Part shown: positions 1-5,191 of the stretch, one piece after another
Layout of the letters: each line of letters starts with the position of its first letter
How positions within the stretch are numbered: position 1 is the first letter of the stretch
Source of the DNA: Desulfuromonadales bacterium C00003107
GTDB taxonomy: Bacteria > Desulfobacterota > Desulfuromonadia > Desulfuromonadales > Syntrophotaleaceae
Assembly (NCBI GenBank): GCA_001751225.1
Contig: MAXT01000118.1
Coordinates: 1 to 5,191 of the forward strand
DNA: 5,191 bases
Direction: 5' to 3'
Program-made: the position numbers and the translations under genes
Notes under the pieces: generated by a model
The model's database searches: none
What the model was told of the DNA's origin: nothing
The model's input: only the letters and a program-made list of their open reading frames with translations

Positions 1-846
1 ACGTAAAGGAGGGTTCATTTTGGCATTGGTGTCATAGCCGCGTACTGCTTCTTCAGTCAGGATGAAATGATGGGGTGTGACCTCGGCTGTTACGGCCACT
101 CCACGCTTTTGCGCAGCTCGAATGATTTCTACGGCACCGCGGGTGGACACGTGGGCAACATGAAGGCGAGCGCCCGTAAATTCAGCGAGCATCACATCTC
201 GTGCGACCATGGCATCTTCAGCTACCCAGGGTATTCCCTTTAAGCCAAGTTCGGTGGCGACAAAACCATCGTTCATAACACCACCGGCGACGACCGACAG
301 GTCTTCAGCGTGGCTGATGACCGGCAGATCAAAAGAACTGGCATATTCCATGGCCCGGCGCATGATTTCACCGTCATCGACAGGATGTCCATCATCGGTT
401 ACCGCTACACATCCGGCTTCGCGTAATTGCCCCATTTCGGATAAGGATTCGCCCTTGAGGCCTTTAGTGATGGCTCCCACAGGAAAAACAGTTGCCAACC
501 CCGCCTCGGCGGCGCGCTGACAAATATAGCTTGTAACCGTCTTGTTATCATTCACTGGATCGGTGTTCGGCATACAAGCTACAGAAGTAAAGCCACCTGC
601 CACCGCGGCGCGGACGCCGGATTGAATGTCTTCCTTATATTCATAACCGGGTTCCCGGAGATGGACATGTACATCAATCAGGCCCGGAACCACCAACCGG
701 TTTGTCGCGTCGAGCACCTGGGCATCGCCAGAATCTAGGTCAGTGCCAACAGCTACTACGGAACCGTTATCAATTAGCAGGTCCAGTTGATCATCGATGC
801 CGTTGGCCGGGTCTATCAGGCGACCGCCTTTTATAAGAATTTTCAT
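1..846 (-). CDS. pyrC: Dihydroorotase, type I (PyrC), 3' end missing
   Basis: Zinc metalloenzyme of the amidohydrolase superfamily that cyclises N-carbamoyl-aspartate to dihydroorotate, the third step of de novo UMP synthesis, in the cytoplasm. The frame is open for 282 codons from an ATG at 846 to the window edge; full family members are about 425 residues, so roughly a third is missing. Visible are the metal-binding HxH in [10 protein letters not shown] (His60, His62), PNTDP (93-97), the type I Asp in TDDGHPV (Asp152), His179 in SHAED, His232 in AHVST, TPHH (257-260) and the substrate-site KMNPPLR at the very edge. The last catalytic Asp lies beyond the window. The Asp in place of a carboxylated Lys places it with type I rather than E. 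coli-type enzymes. It starts 34 bases after pyrB behind a weak GGGGT Shine-Dalgarno, so it is probably an operon member. An inactive PyrC-like paralogue is unlikely, because every visible ligand is kept. Confidence 0.96.
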   Translation of the reverse strand, partial: MKILIKGGRLIDPANGIDDQLDLLIDNGSVVAVGTDLDSGDAQVLDATNRLVVPGLIDVHVHLREPGYEYKEDIQSGVRAAVAGGFTSVACMPNTDPVNDNKTVTSYICQRAAEAGLATVFPVGAITKGLKGESLSEMGQLREAGCVAVTDDGHPVDDGEIMRRAMEYASSFDLPVISHAEDLSVVAGGVMNDGFVATELGLKGIPWVAEDAMVARDVMLAEFTGARLHVAHVSTRGAVEIIRAAQKRGVAVTAEVTPHHFILTEEAVRGYDTNAKMNPPLR

Positions 847-880
847 GGTCTACCCCAGTTGGAGATGTGTTGGAAGTATA

Positions 881-1822
881 TTAAGCACTCTGCTCGGCTA
901 ATTGCTCACCGCCGGAGACCAGATAAAGCAGGGCCATGCGAACCGCCACTCCATTTTCAACCTGGTCAAGGATAACGTTCTGCGCGCCGTCAGCAACCGC
1001 AGAAGATATTTCAACGCCGCGATTCATTGGCCCTGGATGCATAACTAGGGCGTCGGCCTTAGCTCGTTTAAGGTTGTCAGGGTTGAGGCCATAAAACCGA
1101 CTATACTCGCGATTCGAAGGTAACAGGGCCTTGCCCTGCCGTTCCTGCTGAATACGCAGCATCATAACCACATCGGCTCCATCCAATGCGGCGTTCATGT
1201 CGGTATAGACCTCAGCACCGAGGCGCCCAATCTCTGTAGGTAGTAAGGTTCGGGGTCCAGCCAATCTAACGGTGGCGCCCATTTTCTTTAAAGCATAAAT
1301 GTTGGACCGGGCCACACGACTGTGGGCAATATCGCCTACGATGGCTACGGTCAAGCCGGCGATGGCCCCCTTTTTCTCTCGGATGGTCATAAGGTCGAGC
1401 AAGGCCTGACTAGGGTGCTCATGGGCACCGTCACCGGCATTGACCACTGAAAAACCACATCGTTCGGCCAGGTAGTGAGGTGCGCCTGAATGACCATGCC
1501 GCATAACGATGATATCGGGGTGCATGGCTTCGAGGTTTTTGGCTGTATCCTCAAGGGTCTCGCCTTTTACAACGGCCGAGGTCGAGGCACTGATATTGAC
1601 GGTGTCAGCGGATAGGCGCTTTCCAGCAATTTCAAAGGAGGTCCGGGTACGGGTGCTGGCTTCAAAAAAGATATTGATAATTGTCTTGCCACGCAGGGTC
1701 GGCACCTTTTTTATGTCGCGGGTACTGATCTCCTTAAAGCTCTCGGCCGTGTCGAGAATCAAGGTGATGTCATCGGCGGAAAGCTGTTCAATCCCGAGAA
1801 TGTGTTTGTGTCCAAAGGACAT
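881..1822 (-). CDS. pyrB: Aspartate carbamoyltransferase catalytic chain (PyrB)
   Basis: Joins carbamoyl phosphate and L-aspartate to give N-carbamoyl-aspartate, the committed step of pyrimidine synthesis; the family works as a cytoplasmic catalytic trimer. At 313 residues it has the usual length. In order: the carbamoyl-phosphate domain with [11 protein letters not shown] (54-64), Ser82 and Lys86 in [10 protein letters not shown] (counterparts of E. coli Ser80 and Lys84, from the neighbouring trimer subunit), MRHGHSG (Arg108), and HPSQALLD (His136, Gln139). The aspartate domain follows, with [12 protein letters not shown] (163-174, Arg169), MLRIQQER (Arg223, Gln225) and [11 protein letters not shown] (261-271). 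The ATG at 1822 is well supported by an AGGAGG five bases upstream. There is no regulatory-chain gene (pyrI) next to it; pyrC follows directly. Control is therefore more likely through PyrR attenuation than through PyrI allostery. Ornithine carbamoyltransferase is excluded by the VKGET and LRIQQER signatures. Confidence 0.98.
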   Translation of the reverse strand: MSFGHKHILGIEQLSADDITLILDTAESFKEISTRDIKKVPTLRGKTIINIFFEASTRTRTSFEIAGKRLSADTVNISASTSAVVKGETLEDTAKNLEAMHPDIIVMRHGHSGAPHYLAERCGFSVVNAGDGAHEHPSQALLDLMTIREKKGAIAGLTVAIVGDIAHSRVARSNIYALKKMGATVRLAGPRTLLPTEIGRLGAEVYTDMNAALDGADVVMMLRIQQERQGKALLPSNREYSRFYGLNPDNLKRAKADALVMHPGPMNRGVEISSAVADGAQNVILDQVENGVAVRMALLYLVSGGEQLAEQSA

Positions 1823-1827
1823 AAGGA

Positions 1828-1833
1828 CCTCCT
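1828..1833 (-). promoter_or_regulatory. Strong ribosome-binding site of pyrB
   Basis: A perfect AGGAGG stands five bases before the pyrB ATG. It is the strongest Shine-Dalgarno in the window and fixes the pyrB start. It also shows that pyrB is translated independently of pyrR, which ends 120 bases upstream. Confidence 0.85.
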
Positions 1834-1899
1834 GTTACGGGCAAGTTACAGCCACTTTATAGCGTATTTGCTGACAAAACTTGACTCAGGCGCAATAAG

Positions 1900-1928
1900 A
1901 AAAAGGCTAGACGGAATTAAGCACCTAG
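1900..1928 (-). terminator. Weak hairpin plus T run between pyrR and pyrB
   Basis: In the transcript, CTAGGTG (1928-1922) can pair with CGTCTAG (1913-1907) around an 8-base loop, giving seven pairs of which two are G-U. Two bases later comes TTTTT (1904-1900), then CTTATT. The shape is that of an intrinsic terminator, but the stem is short and poor in GC, so at most it would stop some transcripts or mark a processing point. There is no PyrR-binding consensus in this spacer, so a second PyrR attenuator, as B. subtilis has further down its operon, is not supported. Confidence 0.25.
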
Positions 1929-1942
1929 TCGGTCATATCATT

Positions 1943-2479
1943 TCAGGGCTTGGCTACTCTCACTTCGACCGGTTCCTGGTCTGCGCTGAACTGAACTACA
2001 ATTTTTTCTGCCACCGAGGTCGGCACATTGCGACCGATATAATCGGGGCGAATAGGTAGTTCGCGGTGGCCGCGGTCGACCAGGATCGCCAGCTGTATGG
2101 AACGAGGGCGACCGATATCCATCAGGGCATCCATGGCGGCACGAATGGTGCGGCCGGTAAAAAGCACATCATCGACCAACACAATACGTTTGTTCTCAAG
2201 CGGAAAAAGTAGCTCCGTTTTCCCCACCGGCAACGAGCCGCGAGAAGCAAGATCATCTCGGTACATGGTGATGTCTACCGTGCCAAGGGGCAGTTCCACA
2301 CCCTCGATCTCCTGGATGCGCTGTTGCAGGCAGCGAGCAAGATGGTCGCCGCCTCGCACCACACCGATCAAAGCAACATCTTGGGTCCCTTTGTTGCGTT
2401 CCAGAATCTCATGAGCAATGCGGGTCAGGGCCCGGCTGATCGCCGGTTGATCCAATATGACGGTTTCCCGTGCGGCCAT
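1943..2479 (-). CDS. pyrR: Pyrimidine operon attenuation regulator / uracil phosphoribosyltransferase (PyrR)
   Basis: RNA-binding regulator that, with UMP bound, grips the pyr leader transcript and favours termination; many homologues also make UMP from uracil and PRPP. The product is 178 residues (the B. subtilis protein is about 181), with a type I phosphoribosyltransferase fold throughout: ALIGVVRGGDHLA (36-48), the DITMYRDDL segment (69-77) typical of PyrR, the PRPP loop VLVDDVLFTGRTIRAAMD (100-117), and LVDRGHRELPIRPDYIGRN (133-151), also typical of PyrR. The ATG at 2479 is chosen because AAAGGAG precedes it by nine bases and the protein then begins in the family's usual way. An in-frame ATG at 2527 lies inside the leader terminator and would add 16 unconserved residues. 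It is the first gene of the operon, directly behind its own attenuator, which argues for autoregulation. A plain hypoxanthine or uracil phosphoribosyltransferase is less likely. Confidence 0.96.
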   Translation of the reverse strand: MAARETVILDQPAISRALTRIAHEILERNKGTQDVALIGVVRGGDHLARCLQQRIQEIEGVELPLGTVDITMYRDDLASRGSLPVGKTELLFPLENKRIVLVDDVLFTGRTIRAAMDALMDIGRPRSIQLAILVDRGHRELPIRPDYIGRNVPTSVAEKIVVQFSADQEPVEVRVAKP

Positions 2480-2488
2480 GCGCCGATA

Positions 2489-2495
2489 CTCCTTT
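2489..2495 (-). promoter_or_regulatory. Ribosome-binding site of pyrR
   Basis: AAAGGAG lies nine bases before the ATG at 2479 and 18 bases beyond the terminator T run. It decides the start of pyrR in favour of 2479 over the upstream ATG at 2527, which has no such motif and sits inside the terminator stem. Confidence 0.75.
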
Positions 2496-2513
2496 AAGGT
2501 TTGGATTGGATAC

Positions 2514-2550
2514 AAAAAAAGCACCATTTCGCTCTAAAGCGAAAAGGTAC
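2514..2550 (-). terminator. Intrinsic terminator of the pyr leader attenuator
   Basis: The transcript can form GTACC-T-TTTCGCT (2550-2538), loop TTAG (2537-2534), AGCGAAA-T-GGTGC (2533-2521). This gives seven perfect upper pairs, one T-T mismatch and five lower pairs including one G-U, followed at once by seven T (2520-2514). It sits between the inferred promoter and the pyrR ribosome-binding site, so it is a conditional terminator and not the end of an operon. Its 5' arm is shared with the upstream antiterminator helix, so the two structures exclude each other. Confidence 0.9.
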
Positions 2551-2600
2551 TTGGATAAATCACTTGTCGTATGTTGAACCCATGCCTTGCCACCTTTGCT
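2538..2600 (-). promoter_or_regulatory. Antiterminator helix of the pyr leader
   Basis: AGCAAAGGT (2600-2592) can pair with ACCTTT (2548-2543) and GCT (2540-2538), giving nine pairs with a two-base bulge (2542-2541). The pairing uses the 5' arm of the terminator and so prevents it from forming, and it also uses the 3' arm of the PyrR-binding stem. This three-way competition is the known design of PyrR attenuators. When UMP is scarce and PyrR is not bound, this helix should form and transcription should run on into pyrR-pyrB-pyrC. The pairing is read by eye; no folding energy was computed. Confidence 0.75.
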
Positions 2601-2625
2601 AACCTCTCGGATCAACTTAAAAGGT
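2592..2625 (-). promoter_or_regulatory. PyrR-binding anti-antiterminator stem-loop
   Basis: The lower stem is ACCTTT (2625-2620) with AAAGGT (2597-2592), six perfect pairs. On the 5' side only there is an unpaired TAA (2619-2617). The upper stem is GTTGATC (2616-2610) with GGTTAGC (2604-2598), seven pairs of which three are G-U, closed by loop CGAGA (2609-2605). This two-stem layout with a purine-containing 5' bulge and the series ATCC, GAGAGG, TT closely follows the known PyrR-binding consensus ARUCCNGNGAGGYU, but the terminal loop is one base shorter than the usual hexaloop. PyrR bound to UMP should stabilise this structure, free the terminator arm and stop transcription before pyrR. Confidence 0.85.
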
Positions 2626-2650
2626 ATGAAATTACGTCGAAATCGAAGTA

Positions 2651-2679
2651 AACTTACCAGATTGCTCCGCAGCGGTCAA
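2651..2679 (-). promoter_or_regulatory. Probable promoter of the pyrR-pyrB-pyrC operon
   Basis: A -35 box TTGACC (2679-2674, five of six to consensus) is followed after exactly 17 bases by TAAGTT (2656-2651). The -10 hexamer is poor (three of six) but is preceded by TGG, giving an extended -10 (TGnTAAGTT). Transcription would begin near 2645-2643, some 20 bases before the PyrR-binding stem-loop, leaving a leader of about 165 bases before the pyrR ATG. The fit to the attenuator position is the main support. Confidence 0.5.
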
Positions 2680-2708
2680 CGGCTAAACCTGATAATTCTT
2701 TGGTTCGC

Positions 2709-2755
2709 AACTAGCCGGTGTCCATCCGGAAACCCTGGATGGACACCGATTAGTT
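2709..2755 (-). repeat. Large inverted repeat (hairpin) between lepB and the pyr promoter
   Basis: CGGTGTCCATCC (2748-2737) and GGATGGACACCG (2727-2716) are perfect 12-base inverted copies around a 9-base loop (2736-2728). After a T-G pair and one mismatch, a further five pairs extend the stem (2755-2751 with 2713-2709). No T run follows on the minus strand. On the plus strand four T begin at the outer stem edge, so it is not a standard intrinsic terminator for lepAB. It could be a 3' end stabilising hairpin, a Rho-linked structure, or a copy of a dispersed palindromic repeat of the REP kind. The sequence alone cannot decide. Confidence 0.7.
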
Positions 2756-2891
2756 TTCATGTCGGAAATGAGTGGTTTCCCCAAAATCAAGCAAATCAAG
2801 CGTTTGCCCGAAGGCGTAGCTACCTGCGCCGTACAAGCAAGTGTGCGGATTGATGCCGAGATTTGTGTAACGAACTGTACCCGGATAAAAA
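2756..2891. other. Gene-free stretch downstream of lepB
   Basis: I see no credible gene here. Short open frames exist on both strands but have no ribosome-binding site or recognisable domain, and they run through the adjacent hairpin. Small features: a tandem nine-base near-duplication CTTGATTTG/CTTGATTTT on the minus strand (2800-2783), a small GGAAA/TTTCC inverted repeat (2780-2776 with 2768-2764), and the eight-base palindrome GTAGCTAC (2816-2823). No intrinsic terminator follows the lepB stop codon directly. Confidence 0.5.
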
Positions 2892-3542
2892 CTAGTCGAT
2901 AAGCCGACCGATCCGATTCCATCTCGGCATATTCTTTACCCGATTCCAGGACCAGTATTTGATGAAGGCCAAGCCCTTGATGTTCTGTTCCGGGACAAAG
3001 CCCCAGAAGCGGCTGTCAAATGAGCGATCTCGATTGTCACCCATGACAAAATAGTGACCGGCGGGCACTTCAATTGGTCCCATAAAGTCTCGGGGTTGCA
3101 GGTTGCCGGGGATGATATTGAGCTCCTTGTGGATCTCCTGTGACAGCTTATAGGGTTCGCCATTCACAATAACCTGTTTGTTGTGCACTTCAATTCGGTC
3201 ACCAGGCATGCCAACGACGCGTTTAATAAAGTCGCGACGTTGAAAATAGGATTTGTCGGCATCCTGGGGGAACTCAAAAACGATGATATCTCCTTGCTGG
3301 GGGTCACGCAAAGTCAGAAAGCGCTCGTCCATAAAGGGGAGTTGAGTGCCGAAAATAAATTTATTGACCAGCAAGTGATCGCCAATCAACAAAGTCTCTT
3401 CCATGGAACCGGAAGGAATCTTAAACGCCTGAAACAAAAAGGTTCGAATCAACAGGGCCAGGATCAACGCAAAGAGCAGTGCCTCGCCATATTCGCGATA
3501 CCAGGGTTTCTTGCCTTTGCAAGACTGTGACATAAGAGACAT
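2892..3542 (-). CDS. lepB: Signal peptidase I (LepB)
   Basis: Membrane-bound Ser/Lys protease that removes signal peptides from exported proteins on the periplasmic face of the inner membrane. The product is 216 residues with a short positively charged N-terminus (KGKKPWYR, 9-16), one hydrophobic anchor (about 19-37) and then the S26 catalytic domain. Key boxes: IPSGSM with nucleophile Ser46, LLIGDHLLVNK (51-61), the general-base Lys107 in DFIKRVVGMPGD, and GDNRDRSFDSRFWGFVP (168-184). One anchor rather than the two of E. coli LepB is common in this size class. The ATG at 3542 follows the lepA TAG by one base with a weak AGAG seven bases upstream, which suggests translational coupling; an in-frame ATG three codons later has no better site. 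TraF-type conjugative peptidases are unlikely given the lepA context and the full set of boxes. Confidence 0.97.
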   Translation of the reverse strand: MSLMSQSCKGKKPWYREYGEALLFALILALLIRTFLFQAFKIPSGSMEETLLIGDHLLVNKFIFGTQLPFMDERFLTLRDPQQGDIIVFEFPQDADKSYFQRRDFIKRVVGMPGDRIEVHNKQVIVNGEPYKLSQEIHKELNIIPGNLQPRDFMGPIEVPAGHYFVMGDNRDRSFDSRFWGFVPEQNIKGLAFIKYWSWNRVKNMPRWNRIGRLID

Positions 3543-3543
3543 G

Positions 3544-5191
3544 CTATTTCTCTTTCACTTTAAGGATAGCCAAAAAGGCCTCTTGGGGTAGTTCAACACT
3601 ACCGACCTGTTTCATGCGCTTTTTGCCCTCTTTTTGTTTTTCGAGCAGTTTGCGCTTACGAGAAATGTCTCCACCGTAACATTTGGCGGTAACGTCCTTG
3701 CGTAGGGCCTTGACGTTGACCCTGGCAACCACCTTGTTGCCAATAGCGGCCTGGATAGCCACTTCAAACTGCTGGCGGGGGATGAATTCTTTCATCAGGG
3801 CCACCAGTTCACGACCACGGAATTGGGCCTTGTCGCGATGGACAATCAGAGATAAAGCATCGACTACCTCGCCATTGATAAGAATATTCAACCGAACCAA
3901 GTGGCTTGGTCGATAGTCGATAAATTCATAATCAAGAGAGGCGTAACCACGGCTGATGGACTTAAGCCGATCGAAAAAATCGAGCACAATTTCATTGAGA
4001 GGAAGTTCATATATGACCATTACCCGATCGGCGGTAAGGTATTTGATCTCCCGCTGCGTGCCGCGCTTTTCCTCACACAATGCCAGCACCGCACCGACAA
4101 ATTCGTTGGGGACATGGACAGAAGCCAGGATGTACGGTTCGAAAATGTCTTGAATGAATTGCACCTCGGGCAGCTTGTTGGCACTGTCGACGACCAGTTC
4201 TTCGCCCTTTACAGTCGTTACATGATAGCTAACTGTGGGCGCGGTAGTGATGAGATCGACATTGAATTCTCGTTCCAGGCGCTCCTGAACAATTTCCATA
4301 TGCAGCAAGCCGAGAAAACCGCAACGGAAGCCGAAACCAAGAGCCAGGGAGTTTTCCGGTTCAAAAGTAAAAGACGAGTCGTTGAGGCGCAGCTTCTCCA
4401 TCGCATCGCGAAGGGCTTCGTAATCTCCGCTATCGATAGGGTAAAGGCCTGAGAAGACCATCGGTTTGACTTCGTGAAAACCAGGCAGCGGCGCATCGGC
4501 TGGGCAATGCAGATGCGTAATAGTATCGCCCACCTTTGCATCCTGCACCACCTTGATCCCAGCGATAACAAAGCCAACCTCGCCAGCCTCAAGAACCGGC
4601 AGTGCTACCGGATGCGGGGAAAAAGCCCCAACCTTGAGAATTTCATAGCTCTTGTTGTTGGCCATGAGTTTGATTTTATCTCCCTTGCGCAGGGAGCCAT
4701 CCACCACTCGCACCATCAACATAACCCCCTGATAGGAGTCGTACCAGGAGTCAAAGATTAACGCCTTAAGTGGTGCTTCTGGGTCCCCGGTCGGCTGCGG
4801 AATTTTGGCCACGACCGCTTCGAGGATTTCATGGATGCCGATCCCCTCCTTGGCGCTCGCCTCAACCGCATCGGATGTGTCAAGACCGATAATTTCCTCG
4901 ATTTCCTCCTTGACGCGCTCAGTTTCTGCACTGGGTAGGTCGACCTTGTTGAGGACTGGAAAGACCTCCAGGTTCTGGTCTATAGCCAGATAGACGTTGG
5001 CCAGAGTCTGAGCTTCGACCCCCTGAGAGGCATCGACCACCAGCAGGCCCCCTTCACAGGCTGACAAAGAATGACTAACTTCATAACTGAAGTCGACATG
5101 TCCCGGAGTATCGATAAGATTAAGTATGTAGTCTTGACCATCGTCGGCGCGATAATCAAGACGCACCGCTTGGGCTTTGATAGTGATGCCC
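3544..5191 (-). CDS. lepA: Elongation factor 4 / LepA GTPase, 5' end missing
   Basis: Ribosome-associated translational GTPase related to EF-G, implicated in back-translocation and ribosome biogenesis and conserved in nearly all bacteria. The frame enters at the right edge and gives 548 residues to a TAG at 3544; compared with E. coli LepA (599 residues) about 50 are missing, including the P-loop. Visible are switch [10 protein letters not shown] (1-9 of the visible part), G3 DTPGH (27-31), G4 NKVD (81-84) and G5 SAKEG (112-116). The beta-barrel domain II follows, then the EF-G-like domain with [17 protein letters not shown], domain V with [19 protein letters not shown], and the LepA-specific C-terminal domain with [14 protein letters not shown] and GKKRMKQ, ending [14 protein letters not shown]. 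The C-terminal domain separates it from EF-G, TypA and TetM-type proteins. The GTG at 5164-5166 is an internal Val, not a start. lepB follows after one base. Confidence 0.98.
   Translation of the reverse strand, partial: GITIKAQAVRLDYRADDGQDYILNLIDTPGHVDFSYEVSHSLSACEGGLLVVDASQGVEAQTLANVYLAIDQNLEVFPVLNKVDLPSAETERVKEEIEEIIGLDTSDAVEASAKEGIGIHEILEAVVAKIPQPTGDPEAPLKALIFDSWYDSYQGVMLMVRVVDGSLRKGDKIKLMANNKSYEILKVGAFSPHPVALPVLEAGEVGFVIAGIKVVQDAKVGDTITHLHCPADAPLPGFHEVKPMVFSGLYPIDSGDYEALRDAMEKLRLNDSSFTFEPENSLALGFGFRCGFLGLLHMEIVQERLEREFNVDLITTAPTVSYHVTTVKGEELVVDSANKLPEVQFIQDIFEPYILASVHVPNEFVGAVLALCEEKRGTQREIKYLTADRVMVIYELPLNEIVLDFFDRLKSISRGYASLDYEFIDYRPSHLVRLNILINGEVVDALSLIVHRDKAQFRGRELVALMKEFIPRQQFEVAIQAAIGNKVVARVNVKALRKDVTAKCYGGDISRKRKLLEKQKEGKKRMKQVGSVELPQEAFLAILKVKEK

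Noticed and set aside
209..520. Plus-strand open frame of 103 codons
   Set aside because: It is antisense to pyrC, which carries all the expected metal-binding motifs in the other strand.
1881..1886. TTGACT on the plus strand as a -35 box
   Set aside because: There is no -10 at a proper distance and no plus-strand gene downstream.
1823..1942. A second PyrR attenuator between pyrR and pyrB, as in B. subtilis
   Set aside because: No TCC...GAGAGG binding loop and no competing helix pair are present; only a weak hairpin with T residues.
2480..2527. In-frame upstream ATG that would lengthen PyrR by 16 residues
   Set aside because: It lies inside the leader terminator stem, has no Shine-Dalgarno and adds residues not typical of the family. 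The ATG at 2479 has AAAGGAG at good spacing.
2409..2615. Possible leader peptide frame running from the pyr leader into pyrR
   Set aside because: It would need a TTG start inside the PyrR-binding stem, has no ribosome-binding site and overlaps pyrR out of frame. PyrR attenuation does not need a leader peptide.
2683..2922. Minus-strand open frame of 79 codons and a plus-strand one (2587-2853) across the lepB-pyrR spacer
   Set aside because: Both run through the large hairpin, neither has a ribosome-binding site or a recognisable domain, and one overlaps the lepB end and the other the pyr leader. They are most likely chance frames in non-coding DNA.
3901..4452. Plus-strand open frame of 183 codons
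   Set aside because: It is entirely antisense to lepA, whose product is clear-cut; no motif or ribosome-binding site supports it.
5164..5166. GTG as a possible start of lepA
   Set aside because: The frame stays open to the window edge and encodes the conserved switch [10 protein letters not shown] just upstream, so this codon is an internal valine.
1..5191. Search for CRISPR arrays, tRNA, rRNA, insertion sequences or attachment sites
   Set aside because: No regularly spaced repeats, tRNA-like cloverleaf, rRNA stretch, transposase or terminal inverted repeat pair was seen. The only sizeable repeat is the single hairpin after lepB.

Overview
All genes in this window lie on the minus strand and read right to left: lepA (5' end cut off at the right edge), lepB, a gene-free interval of 412 bases, pyrR, pyrB and pyrC (3' end cut off at the left edge). 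All five products are recognisable housekeeping proteins with intact key motifs and no frameshifts. The order lepA-lepB followed by pyrR-pyrB-pyrC, the moderate GC content, and an LepB with a single N-terminal anchor suggest a Gram-negative of the Desulfuromonadales type (Geobacter/Pelobacter/Desulfuromonas relatives). I infer this from remembered gene order, not from a search.

Right block (5191 to 2892): LepA (elongation factor 4, a ribosome-associated GTPase) and LepB (signal peptidase I) are one base apart, so they are almost certainly co-transcribed and translationally coupled. Any promoter for them lies outside the window.

Middle (2891 to 2480): no convincing gene. The half next to lepB contains a long, nearly perfect inverted repeat with a 9-base loop. 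The half next to pyrR contains a plausible extended -10 promoter and then a complete PyrR-type transcription attenuator. Its parts are a PyrR-binding anti-antiterminator stem-loop, an overlapping alternative antiterminator helix, and a strong intrinsic terminator ending in seven T just before the pyrR ribosome-binding site. This is the most informative regulatory element here: the protein made by the first gene is expected to bind the leader of its own mRNA and shut the operon off when UMP is plentiful.

Left block (2479 to 1): PyrR (regulator), PyrB (aspartate carbamoyltransferase catalytic chain) and PyrC (type I dihydroorotase). PyrB and PyrC catalyse consecutive steps, carbamoyl phosphate + aspartate to carbamoyl aspartate and then to dihydroorotate. 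The operon probably continues beyond the left edge. A 120-base spacer between pyrR and pyrB holds a weak hairpin followed by T residues.

I found no mobile element, CRISPR array, tRNA or rRNA, and no clear new gene system. The points worth following up are the attenuator in an apparently Gram-negative host, its slightly shortened binding loop, and the large hairpin with loop complementarity downstream of lepB.
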